Below, piece by piece: positions 41,236 to 54,300 of a stretch of 64,000 nt of DNA. This DNA is from Maniola hyperantus (Eukaryota; Arthropoda; Insecta; Lepidoptera; Nymphalidae): positions 13,790,557-13,854,556 of the forward strand of contig NC_048548.1 in the NCBI RefSeq assembly GCF_902806685.2, given 5' to 3'. Positions within the stretch are counted from its first letter, which is position 1. Each line of letters starts with the position of its first letter. Both the position numbers and the translations under genes were made by a program. The notes below the pieces were generated by a model. That model was not told the DNA's origin and searched no databases. It saw nothing but the letters and a program-made list of their open reading frames with translations.

Positions 41236-44200
41236 CGTACATTATTTCAATCAATATTACTTATTGTTTAGTATTTAAAACATTGTTGCTTATTTGATTC
41301 TAAAAATTAACGTTGTCGTAAAAATTCTATCAAGAAAATTATTTTCAAAAATTTTATTTTTATACCAAATCTATTATAAACTAATCTCAAAATTAAATTA
41401 TTGATATGATTAAAAATCAAGTTTTTTTAACAATGTTATCTTTTTATTAACACAAATATTACAGTGTCGTAGAGTGTCGTTGCGCGCCAGAAGTTGATAG
41501 GAGCTATACATTTTATAAAATTAAATTTGTCGATCGTTATACCAGACTGGATGGCAACACTCAACAACAAAGTAATGTATAAATAAGATTGCATCTTTAA
41601 TTTTAAACCAGTATCTAGTTTTGCATATAACAGATTTGGTACAAATTGTAGCTTGAAAATAAGGGCCAGACAATCTATACTTCGGCTGAAAATTTTCATA
41701 CATTTTATTACAAACCATTTGACCACATCGTACAAAACCTATCTACTTTCCTATCCTTGGTCGACCTAGCTATATCCCTGTCTTATCAGTCCCTTCATAT
41801 ACGCCTTGATATGAATAAAAAGGATAATGGTGAAAACACATTTGTGTGTCCCCCACCTCACGCCACCCGTGTAGAGTCAAAGCAAATGGTATTATAAGTA
41901 TGACCTGAAATAACACTAGATCAACACCGGACGTCACCAAAGACCACGCAATTTTTTTTAGATGATAAGTTAGACTTGACCACGATCTCACATCGTGGTA
42001 ATTTACAATACAGTCTTAGATAGAAGCGGGCTAACTATTGAAAGGGATATGGCAGTTTTATTAATACCATATTCCTAAACGACCTACTATCCACTATAGA
42101 GTGGAACGTAAAATTGCTTGGCACGTCTTTACCGGTACGGTGGTAACTGGTAAGTGGTAACTAATGGCCAAAGCCTCCCATCAAACGATCTAGATAGGCG
42201 TTTTGTCGATGGTGAGGTATCCAGTGTGTTACTCAACAACACCCGACACCATGCGATCATCCACAAATTGCTAGCATGGCTCGGGTGTTGTAAGTGCGGT
42301 GTTGATACGTGAGGTAGAGTGTCGAAACGTCGAGTAGGGTGACGTGTCACAAAGGTGTTTCTACCATAAGAACCGGGTTTCCAACACACCCTGTCTAGAA
42401 TAAATGTATATGCAGAATGAACATACTTTATATGAATACAGTAAAACAATGGCAACAACAGAGCAAGCTGACTTAAAAATAAATTTATAACATCTGTACA
42501 ATGCTGTTCGCACATTACACAAAAACCGCACACGCTGACCCAATGCATACGTTAGATTTTTATTCAATGACAAATTACCAACAATATACTATATGTAAAG
42601 TCTCAGCAAAATACAAAATATGCTCTATAGATCTTGGGCCAAGATGGAAGTGGGCTAACCTAGAGTTTAACAAACTGCAGATAATTCTAAGTGTCATAGT
42701 ACCGAAACTAAATCGCTTATTAAGTGGGCTCAGTTCGGTGCTTTCTTCATACAAACGTAGGAGGGTAATTACTACATTATTTGATATTGTATGCTCAAAA
42801 CTAAGTATTATATCGATTAATCTCGTCATTATCTAGGTTTATTGATATATGAAACATTAAAAAAATAATATGTTTTAAAGTTACGAGCCTCAAAAGATTC
42901 CTATTTTAAGACAAAATTTATGACAACTTTGGGCGTTAATAAATAAGATTAGGGGTATGAAAATTGTACAGAAATTTAACATTAGACATAGTTTATTTAT
43001 TCATTAGTTGAAATAACTATACTTTGTAAACATAAAGCTAGTAGTTTTTTCTCAAAAATACTTTTCCTAAACCCTTGATTTCGGTGAAAATCATCGTGCC
43101 TCTCACCTTTCTCATACAATGTCAAGTGAAAAGCAAACAGGTTCGGTTGATCGTACTGCGTCACCTTAAGTTTTTGCAGGTGGGATACGAAGTCCATCTA
43201 TCCATCCCAAAGGAAATATTATTTTTTGATCCAGACGGGAATAGAACCCTGGACTACCCACTCATAAGACAACTGTGAAATGGGCGTTATTCGTATTTTC
43301 AGTACTAAAAAATGCACCACGTGTGCTTTATTTCGGCGCGTGCGGTTCGTCCGTATTGTGCGGTCAGCATAACAGGAAAACCTAAACCTCGCACTGTACT
43401 GGAAATATGTCTATGTACAACCTTAATTAATTACACATAGCAAAATTATACGCACTGTATCAAGCATCTAGCACCATTTCGATATAAGGTATACATCAAA
43501 TAACATAATATTATCAACCAAATTATAAAAAGAAATTAAGAAAAACAATAATATAACAAAAAGTTCCGAATTTATTTTATATATTTTTGCCGAAACATGA
43601 AAATGACGAAATAAAAAAATATTTACTATCGCTGATCAATTTTGAAAAAAAATAAGAGACTAGCTAAAGTAGTATTGCGTTTCAAGACAATATAAAATTT
43701 ACTATATGCGTTTCAATCGAGAAGATTCAGCTTTCAGAGAAGCACTCAAACTACCAACAGCAACAAAAAAATCGCTAAAACTGTTTATAAATTTAAATAA
43801 AACGTAAAAAATATAAGAAAAAATAAGCAGAAAATAAAATTTAAGTACAAATACGTATATTTCAAATATGGCGGTGTTATTCTTAGTTGAAACGCATAGT
43901 ATATTTTGTATGAAGAAAAAATACCCAAGAAAGTCTACATAAATGTAAATAATCTAAAATAAACATAAATATAATAACTAGCTATAAACTGAGATTACGC
44001 CGTTCTATATAAGAATTAATCACATTTCATCACCGATCCGGTCGCTTCACGCTTGACCACGACACATTCGACATATTGTCATCACTGGCACATACCAACT
44101 CGGCCCGTATAACACCCACTACACACGGAACCTACTTCCAACAACAACTGTACGTTCCAACATAGAAATAGTCCTACACCCGACAGCGTTTAAAGGAGCT

Positions 44201-44665
44201 TGTTTACGATTACGACCAAGTCCCATTGAACAGCCGCTAACTTATTTATTATAAACTTGGAAAATATAAAACAGTTTGCAATTGCATGAAATGAATATTA
44301 GCTACTAAATATGGTTGAATCTTTCTAAACTAAATTGACAAGTCTCAAAGTATTATTATCCTATTCCACAGAAAAGATTGCGAAAGGGGCAGCATTAACT
44401 TTAGACCTGTTTAATTTAGTTTATGTCTATTTTACGTATATTTTAATTTTATCATAATTAACTTTTGAATTAATTTTAACTGAGAAATAAATGTTTTTGA
44501 ACTATGTTGGCACGTGAGTTGAAGTTAAAGTTAGTCCCGTGTGTAGAGGCTTAAGATCGAGGAGAACAAAACATAACATTCCCAAAAGGACACCGCTAAA
44601 ACGTAACAGGGGGTAACTTCAACACGTATCTACGCTTGTAAAGATCGTCGCAGACGACGGGAATG

Positions 44666-44742
44666 GCAGACACACATTTGCACTACCCCACTGCCTCACG
44701 CCACGTGGCGTGGAGTGTTGCAAATAGGTCTAGGCCATAAAA
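44666..44742 (+). repeat. Local hairpin motif, copy near 44.7 kb
   Basis: ACACATTTGCACTACCCCAC, a perfect ACGCCACGTGGCGT palindrome, then GAGTGTTGCAAATAGG and GGCCATAAA. The outer arms ATTTGCA / TGCAAAT are complementary. The palindrome contains a CACGTG E-box. Confidence 0.55.
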
Positions 44743-44929
44743 GTGAAAAAATTGTCACATTGTATTGAGCCTCAAAAATCTACATTGTACTTTAAGACCT
44801 GTATAAGTGATTCTCAAAGCTACGACCGATATAATTACGTGTGTAAAGAAATCTACTGGGACGAACACTCTAACACTGAGATTTATGAAAAAATCGAAAC
44901 ACTATTGCTCTTCACTATTTTACGCTTAA

Positions 44930-45058
44930 TCTGCCGTACTAGAGTCGCTTAATCGTTACTTAAGTTTAGTTAAAACAAGACAGAGATATATCTCTCACAT
45001 AAATCTGTCTCGTTTTAACTCAATTTTAAGTAACGATTAGCGACTCTGAGTGCGGCTG
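44930..45058. mobile_element. MITE, about 125 bp
   Basis: AGAGTCGCTTAATCGTTACT...GTTAAAACAAGACAGA on the left is mirrored by TCTGTCTCGTTTTAAC...AGTAACGATTAGCGACTCT on the right. Arms of about 45 bases with a short AT loop. Confidence 0.7.
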
Positions 45059-45396
45059 AAAATGTCATAATATTTAATAGAAAATAATTCAATGTACACA
45101 CTGAAGTGGCGTAAATGTAAAATATAATATATAAAACTACTAATTTATTAATTAAGAAAAATCAATGATCAAGACAGTTCAATTGCACTGTAAGTTTATT
45201 CTTTGTAAATCCATATTTTCAAAAATGTCCGTTTTTAAACTGTTCGCACACTAGCACAACTGAATCCACTTTTTCATAAATAGAACGTCATAAAACGCAT
45301 ACACTTATACCGCATATGCAGTACATTAGAACGTCACCCTATTAGCACATGATGCGTATTCGATCAGCATAAAAAGTACCAGGCGATTATAACTCC

Positions 45397-48300
45397 TTAA
45401 GAAGTAGGAGTCTCTTCGAAGGGTATGTCCGGCTCCATTCTCAGGGATTGCGGCGTGGGGTCGTAGTGACCCGCAAGGTAGTACACGTCGTTGTTATCAT
45501 AGACTGTACTGTATTTGACCGGGTCGTCGCCCATGCGCTCCTTGTACTGTTGCAGTGGTAGCACCTCGCATTTGTGTGATATCGTTTGTACGTCGTTCTC
45601 GTCCGTGTGTGGGGATTCAAAGAGACCACCCTGAAAATAAAGTAGGTTATTTAAAAAAAAAATGCGAAATGGCTTCAAAACCAAATAATAAAATTGCACA
45701 TTATAGCGGAGCCACAAGCAACCAATCATCGATTTGCATTCGAAATTCAAATTCGAAAAAAAAAAAAACAGAAAAAAAACTTGTCCTATTAGTGGCTCGT
45801 ATATCGCAGTAAGAGTCCCCGCAGACCACAAACTTTTTATCGGCCGATAGTTTGGTCGGTTTCTTAATCAGTATGAAGATGTATGTAAGTGCAAATTATA
45901 ACGATTACATCTTCATACTGATTAAGAAACCGACCAAACTATCGGCCGATAAAAAGTTTGTGGTCTGCGGGGACTCTAACAGTCAGCCAAGTTTTACCGA
46001 GGACATAATATGAAGGACAGCAACAATTCAAGCTAAAACTTATACAAAGCGGTGCAACGAGCTCGGTGGCTTTCATTCAGTGTTGTACACTGAGTTAGCG
46101 AATCACCTCGCAGGCGCAGGCTGGCCGTGTCGGCGCGCGGCAGCCCACTGATTGGCCCGACAAGTCGAACCATGGAGTACGACTTAGCCTGCTATAGCTT
46201 TTGAAAATGCCCTCAAATGAAGTACGTATATGACGTCTTACCGGGTAATGCAGCTTCTCGCAGCCAGCGGTCTCCTCGGGGTGGTAGAACCAGTGCACGC
46301 GCACCGCCATGGCGCCGCGCGCCTCCCACAGCGCCGCGATGCGCCCGATGTACGGCCGGTCCGCGCGCCCCGTCGACAGGAACACCGCGGCGTCGCCCAC
46401 CTGACCAAAACCATCATCATCAGTATATCTGAGTCCACTGCTGGACATACGCCTTTCCGAGGGCGCGTCTGTTATAAAAATAAAACAAAAAGACAAGTGT
46501 TGTCCGTTCACTATAATAAATAAATAATCTTTATTTCACAGACATCAAGGCCCACAATATTATGTTAGTAACCATCTTAATCTATGTTAGTAACTATATT
46601 ATAATATAATGTATGTTAGTAAGAAACTTATTCTATGTTAGTTAATATAATTAATATACTTCTCGACTCTAGTATCATAAGGTCGGATGTGTACTTCCGA
46701 CCAAACTCACTTTTTTACATAAAGGTAATGAGCATTTCGGGCTCTTTCTGCCAAGCTGACACCAGTATTTCTATCTCTTTTCGTTGCAAAGATAAATACA
46801 TGCATAATGTCGTATCTGAACACATTCTAAAAATTTGGAGAACCATAATTATAGTTGTTGACTTGCGTATGTATGCACCAAAGCGATGGAGAAAAATGAT
46901 AGATGTATTTTGAGTTCGACCATTATGCTACGAAATTAGTTTATTTGTAATACAAGCTGGTACTGCAGTTACGCACTTCTGCTTCTAAAATATGTAATAA
47001 TTTTGTTAGGTAAAATCACAACAGATGTTATGCTTCGAATTTTTTGTATTAATATTTGGACTGTGAATCATTTAAGACTTTTTGCCTTGTAATATAAATA
47101 ATTTTGCAATAAAATTCATGGAAGTAAGTTGAAATAAAGCTTTTTGTTTGTGACTACATTAAGGTTGATGTGATTAATAGGTAAGAGATCCATCCTATTT
47201 CACCAAAATTTTGGAATAAACTGCGGGAAAAAAGTAAAGAGCCAGAATAAAGCTGAAGACATTATGAAAATGTAGACTAGAAAATCTTTTAGGACCACGA
47301 AAATCACACCATGGAAATCTAAAACTATATTATAATAATACCCCACTAAGCAAAAAACCGTGCATTTATGGTGTTTTTTATGAATCATAGTTCAAATCAT
47401 CAGTTCAAAAATTTATTGCCCTAGTTTTTAAGGTAGCCTTAAAAAATTAGAGTACCTAATCAATTTTTTTCTTCTTTACCCGTCTTATAATCGACCGAAT
47501 TTGATATTAATCGAGAGCAGAAATTATAAGTCACCTACAATATGTGATGATAGTGATTCTAACGAAACATACCTAATTATAGGAAGCTTTAGATTATGTT
47601 AATTTAAATATAAATGTAGTATAAATTAATTTATTAATTAAACAACTAATAAAAGTGAAAGTAAAAAAATAAAAAAACTTAACTAAACACGAAAGAAACA
47701 GTTTAAAAAAGTATCTGTTAAAAAGAACAGTCGAAACAGAAGCAATGGAATTTTCAAGAAAGCAGAAAGTATTTTTTTTATTACAAAAGTGGCAATGCCG
47801 GATTTGACTAACAGTAAATCCTTATACCTGCGTAGTTTCTGCACCTTAAAAACGATTCATGATGCTACCAGCAGTGTTGCTACTTTAATGTGGTCTGAAA
47901 ACATCAGCTGCAGCGGAAGAAATAAAACAGTATCTTGTCTTATTTCATTAATCTACTAGAGAAGAAACAAAGTATTCTCGAAATTGTTGAAAAATTGACT
48001 TTGTGGTCTGAAAATTGTGTCGGTCATAATCGGAGCATGATAATCGTTATGTACTTATGATTATTATAAGGATTGCCACACTAAAAAGTGATAAATCACA
48101 AGCTTGCAACATGTACCTACGTGGAGTAAGATGTCATCCACGCACAAATAGAAAAAAAGGGAACAGCTGAAAACAATGCAGATTAACTAAGAGATTGGTC
48201 ACAGTTTACATGAACATGCGAAGGAAACAAAACTTTTTGATAAGTTTGATTTGGCACTACAACATATTTTTAAAGACCACATCCCTTTATAAAGGTGATA

Positions 48301-51300
48301 GACCGTTTGTTATATCAAAAAAATAATAATAACGGCGGGGATTTTCAGATTTCGGAATATATTACCTGGCTACAACTAACTGCTGGGTGTTAATTTTTTA
48401 TTAAAACTACTTACTTTAAAGAAGACTTTTTTGTATTTCATTAGTATGTTATAGGTACATATAAACTTAAAAATTCTTCCCCGCTTTCGCCCAATATACG
48501 ACATAATGAGAAACCATTATCCACTGTAAAATATAACCAACTTTTGCAGTAGGTACCTGCTGACCCCCATTCTTACTTTACGTACCTAATCATTATAAGG
48601 AAAATCAGGCTATGTTGGCATGTTTCAAATTTCTATATTGATGTAACCGTCATGTATGCAATTCCACAAAAAATGTTTGGCCCACTGTAGGTTTCTAATT
48701 ACTTTGTAAATTTTTTTTCCAATTTTTGGCCGTTGTTTTTAATTAATGGGCTTTATTTGTGAATTTGTAAATGTTATTTTCATTCATTCAGAAGTCACAA
48801 GGTTTACACGGATGCAATGGTCAGACTATCGGGCGAATGCAATTATTATGTTTCAGATCTAACTAATCAGTTTCAGAAAAATCAGATAGGTACATTGTTG
48901 CTATCTCACAAAACTCCTAAATGTTTTTTGTGAGATAACTACTGTGATCTTTTGTCCGAATATTACTTATGTATAATCAGTTAAAACGTATTATGAAATA
49001 TTAAGTAATAGATCCGACTTTTATTTCAAATTTGTAATAGTAAAAATTGCAGCCATAAAGTCGGTTTACAACTTATGCACACACTTTTTTAGCACAGTTA
49101 CGAATATTACCAGCATAAAGTCGCATATCGTCAATTTTGAAGAAATTGTGAGTTTATATTTTATTTATTAATGATAAAGTATTTCTAGTAATGGTTAATG
49201 ATAGGTACAGTTAGGTGTTAAATATTACAAAAACAACTGAAATTCTATCTCTAGTAGTTTAGAAATTATGACCCGATTTCCCTAGCATTTTTGTTTTGGC
49301 TCTCCTGAAAAGTAGCAAAAATCCACATCCGACCTTATGATACTAGAGTCGAGACTTATTAACTAATACAGATATCCAGTGCGCCTTGAGAGCGCTGTCC
49401 TGTCTGTCTGCTATCACCTTCAGGATAATGTTGGGACTTCTCTCCAACCTACTTTTGATTGAGGCGATCCTTTTCCGTATGATTGCGAAGAAGCCGTCTA
49501 CACAGTTATCCGCAAACATACCGGACGCGCTACAGTACCGAGGCAGTCCCAACATTATTCTGAAGATGTTATTATACTGGACTCGGAGGGCGTTTATAGA
49601 TTTTTGGGTATAGTCAACCCACAGACTGCACGTGTAGAAGCTCTGACAAAAGGACTTGAACAAAGTGACTTTAACTTCTTTTGTGCAACGAGCAAATCTG
49701 CGAGCTATCATATTCCCTCTAACCGCCAACGCCCTCCGTTCCCTATCAATGTCACAATTATCTTTCATGTCTGCTGTAACCACATGACCCAGGTATGTGA
49801 ACTTGGGCACCCTAACCAGCTCTGCACCGTACAGTCTCACTGGAGGTACATAGCTGGGAGAAATGCTACCCGCCGCAAAGACCATGAGCATGCTTTTTTT
49901 TTACTATAACTTGACCCCTGCCTTCATATTAGCACCACTGCTTTGTTTGCTTTATTGCTTAGAACTTAGAGTTTATTATTGTGTGATTTGGAATAGTGCC
50001 ATCATAACGTCAGAGGTCAAGTTATAGTGAATGGACAATAATTGAAGGGAACCCTTGATCCAAGGTCACATCAGTTAGTTTCGCTACATTTTCGAAAAGC
50101 CGACGACGCGACGCGGCGGCTAGGAATCTACTAGAGTTTCCTCTACCAAGAGCATATAAGTAACAAGAACTCACATGTAGAACCTCCTCGCCGCGCTGTA
50201 TTGCTCTATAGAAGAGCTTCCGCAGCCTTGGTTTAGCGGTGCGCCGGTACGCAGGCCCGTGCCATCGCCACAAAGCGCCGCCTGGTAGGAAGGCAGCCAT
50301 TTTGCTGACGCCACCACCACCGCCGCCGTCGGATGACGTTGAAGACACGGTTCGCCGTTTTGTCTTCTAGAAAAATAATAAATATCAATATATTTTTTTT
50401 AATTATTACATGTATAATATTACAATAAAACTTAAAGCTAGCCTTATCTAATTACTATATAAATCATGACCGCGTGGAATGGTGCCAAGAATACTGGCTG
50501 CATTTCCGCGCTGGACAGCCAGGCTGATCCAGCCCTTCTGTCACCAGATGAGGCTATTAATCGCGGTGAAATGTCTCGTAAAAAATTTTTAGCACTAAGA
50601 CTCCATGGCCCCAGGGTCTCCACGGCAAACGGCACAAAAATGTAACTCTCTATATATATCTATATATATATATAAATATCTATATATATATAAATATCTG
50701 TAATTCAAAATATAACACGGCTTACGTCCGGTTTTGTTGGTATGTGCCCAACTTATTTCGACTCAAAAGACACTTGAATGTGCAAACACATCGCAATCGT
50801 CTACCACACTGACCTAGTGCGGATTGGTAGATCTCGCATGCCTTTGAGAACATTATCGAGAACGAGTATGCAGGTTTAGTCACGATCATTTCCTTCACGA
50901 AACATCTTGGACACATGACATCAGGACAGTGCACATTATGGTATAATAATAAATAATAAATAAATAAATAATAAATCTTGTAATTAACTTTGTCACTTCT
51001 GCTAGCTGATGTTATTTTCTCTAAAAGTTTAAACTAACCGAATTAAATTAGTGCTGAGATGAGCACAAAATGTTGTGAAATAGTCTAAAGCTTAGAAATC
51101 TTTGGCTTTATACGACTTCAACCCTTTATTGCTCATAATTCATTGAATCCAACTTCTTGAGATTTATCATTCAAACTAGCATATGCCCGCGACTTCGTCC
51201 GCGTGGACTACACAAATTTCAAACCCCTATTTCACCCCCTTAGGAGTTGAATTTTCAAAATCCTTTCTTAGCGGATGCCTACGTCATAATAGCTATCTGC

Positions 51301-54300
51301 ATGCCAAATTTGAGCCCGATCTGTCCAGTAGTTTCAGCTGTGCGTTGATAGATCAGTCAGTCAGTCAGTCAGTCAATCACCTTTTCCTTTTATATTATTT
51401 AAAGATTTAATGACTAAATATTGCACTAAGCAAACACTATTTACCTTTTTGGGCGCTTCAACCACAGCCGTAGAAGTAGACGCGACAGGAGCGTGTATGG
51501 TCTCTTCTTCCAACCCAATCCCACTATCCTTCAAGTTATCCTTACTTTCCATATCTTTCTTTAGTGTAATCTTGCTCAAATTGCTGAAATCCAGCACGGC
51601 GTTTTTAACCAAACTCTTCTTAGACAGTACCGCTTTTTTAATCACAGTCTTCATTTTCTCTTCCGGAGATTTTTCTACTGCTATCAGAGTTGATAGCCTA
51701 TCATTAGAATCTACGGAATCTTCGTTAGATTTGTTCGAGTCTATGTAATCTGATGATGATTTGTGTCGATGATCATCACCAGATGATGACGAATGGTCTT
51801 TGCAGCCAGAATGGTGTCGTTTCTTGTGTTTTCTGTGATGTTTTTTGTGATGCCGTCTATGCTTGCAGTGTTCTTCGCAGCATTTATGTTTTTTCTTTTT
51901 CTTTTTGACGTATTCCGTTGAAGTCGGGTCTTCTTCGCTTGTCAGCCTTCTCATTTTCTCTTTCTTTAATTTCTTCAGTTTCTTTCTATCTCTATGCCTT
52001 TCTTCCTCATTTTGATTATTGGTATCTGCTGGGGTCTGTGGCGTTGGATTTGGTTGGGGTTCTGTTTTCACCTCGGTACTGGCGGTAGGTGCTGTCTTTT
52101 TCTCTTCTGTCATACTTGCGTTCCTTCTTCGTTTGCCCAGTGTGAATAGTGTGTTTTCGTATTCTGTAATTTAATAAGGAAAATCATTACTATATGAAGC
52201 TTGGCTACAATATTAATTGAGACTAGTATAAAACCGGCTTATTATCACGTGGCTGTTGATAGCTTATTGTTTATTCAATACATATTAAACTGCTATTGTC
52301 CAGATCTATTTAACTAGCGCTATATAATACCTTGTGATGATTTTGTCTACGTAAAGATGAGAATTTGATAAGATAATGAATTATCTCCCTCGGTGCATCG
52401 TTATCCTCAATGGTGAGTGAGGATCATATTATCGTCACATTTGTTAGTATGTCTGTATTGCTCGTAATTCGTATCCTTTAGACCAGCCTCAGTCACGACT
52501 TGAGATACACTGAGGCTGCTTAAACGTTATGTTTAAGTGGAGGTAAACTAGTGTTAAACCACCACCAAAGACTTAGACACACACAAAGACACTTATTTAC
52601 AAGTATTACCAATCTCTGCCTCTACTAAACGCACGGTTCCGACTCGAGCTTTTTAAGGAGTTACAAAAAACCGACAGCATATGGCTCGGATGCCTCACTA
52701 GGCGGCGAGTCTGGTCCATAAGTTGAGATAACTTGATCGCGCCACTGTCTCACCCTTCGACTGCATAATTTGAGCCTCAATAGCTCAACGGGTAAAGGAG
52801 TGGACTGAAAATCCTACAATGTGGTGAACGGCGAAGTGGTCGGCGGTTCAAATCCCGCCCGATGCACTATTGTCGTACCTACTCCTAGCACAGACGAGAC
52901 AAACTTGCAGCTCCTGCCTTCCGCCTCAGGAAAGTCCAAAAGTCATTTGTGGGTATGGGTATTACCTTTTATAATAAAATCCCGCAAACTATTTTGGACT
53001 TACCTTTGCACAAGTTTAAAAAATCTATTAAAAATATGCTCCTGAAAAAAGCATATTACACAATTGAAGATTATCTAAATGATAAAAGAGCGTGGATTTG
53101 ACCTGCAGCTCGTTCCAGCAACGCACAAGACTGCAAATACTATTTTATACATGGCATAATCTTGTACCTATATCAAATATTTGAAAAGAGCAACTGCCGA
53201 GTTTCTTGCTGGTTCTTCTCGGCAGGAAAGGCATTCCGAACTAGTGGTAGATGCATCCGACTATTCGTAAGCACTTGTAAAAGTTTATACGAATAAAAAA
53301 GATTTTCATTTCATTTCATTTCATTTCATTTCATTTCATTTCATTTCATTTCATTTTATTTCTATTTTCCTTCCTTTCCTTTCCTTTCCTATTGTCACAT
53401 CTTCAACCAAATTTGACACTGAAAAGTATCGGGATAAAGAAAGGAACTTAATCAGAATAAATATCAAACTCACCAACAACAGGATAATTAGGTTCCAAAA
53501 ACCTAATATCCTCAATGGCTATCCTGCCGGAGTCTCCATCATCAAACTCCACGGCTACGAACTTGTCATCGTGAGGGTCTGGAGACGAGACGGCGACGGT
53601 GCCGGGGTATAAACACCGGTACTGCTGCGACCAATACGCGCACACCCGGGTGCCAGATGGTAGATCAGCTACCGTTGTCGGGCTCACTTCCAGGATCTGA
53701 AAGAACATCATCATGATCAACCCTTCGCCGGCTCACTACAGAGCACGGGTCTCCTCTCAGAGTGAGAAGGGTTTGGCCATAGTCTACCACGCTGGCCATG
53801 TGCGGATTGGTACGTGGCACATGGCCAGCGTGGTTTTAAAAATGTTTCAAACTTTAAAAAGTTTTTTTAACATGTTTTTTCCTATTTTAAATAAAATTGT
53901 TTTTGACTGTTTTTTTTCACCCCTGCCAAAGACATGATCAACCCATCGCCGGCTCACTACAGAGCACGGGTCTCCGCTCAGAGTGAGAAGAGTTTCTACC
54001 ACGCTGGCCATGTGCGGATTGGTAGACTTCACACACCTTTGAGAACATTATGGAGAACTCTCAGGCGTGCAGGTTTCCTGATGTTTTCCTTCACCGTTAA
54101 AGCAAGTGATATTTAATTGCTTTAAACGCACATAACTCCGAAAAGTTAGAGGTGCGTGCCCGAGATCAAACCCCCGACTTCCGATTAGAAGGTGGACGTC
54201 CTAACTACTATCACTACCACACTACTAGGCTAGGACTAGGCTATCACAGCACTGAAAGAACATGCATCAGCAAAATTGTGATAGATTCATGAGGATGGTA

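Larger units (their letters stand above)
39800..45396 (-). other. Repeat-poor AT-rich region; possible long winged eye 3' UTR
   Basis: This is over 5 kb with none of the Helitron-like, SINE, LINE or P repeats found every kilobase elsewhere. The exceptions are a MITE at 44930-45058 and local hairpin motifs. It begins directly after the stop codon of the winged eye gene. No host coding exon was recognised. Persistent exclusion of transposons is what a transcribed UTR would show, but poly(A) position cannot be fixed. Confidence 0.4.

Noticed and set aside
42129..42836. Frames of 67-139 codons on both strands
   Set aside because: No recognisable domain, splice partners or codon bias; they fall in the AT-rich putative 3' UTR.
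45813..45976. microRNA precursor
   Set aside because: Arms are perfectly paired over 71 bases and flanked by a TAA duplication, which fits a fold-back transposon better than a miRNA hairpin.
49386..49909. Plus-strand frames opposite the LINE remnant
   Set aside because: The minus strand carries the recognisable reverse-transcriptase residues; the plus frames are shadows.
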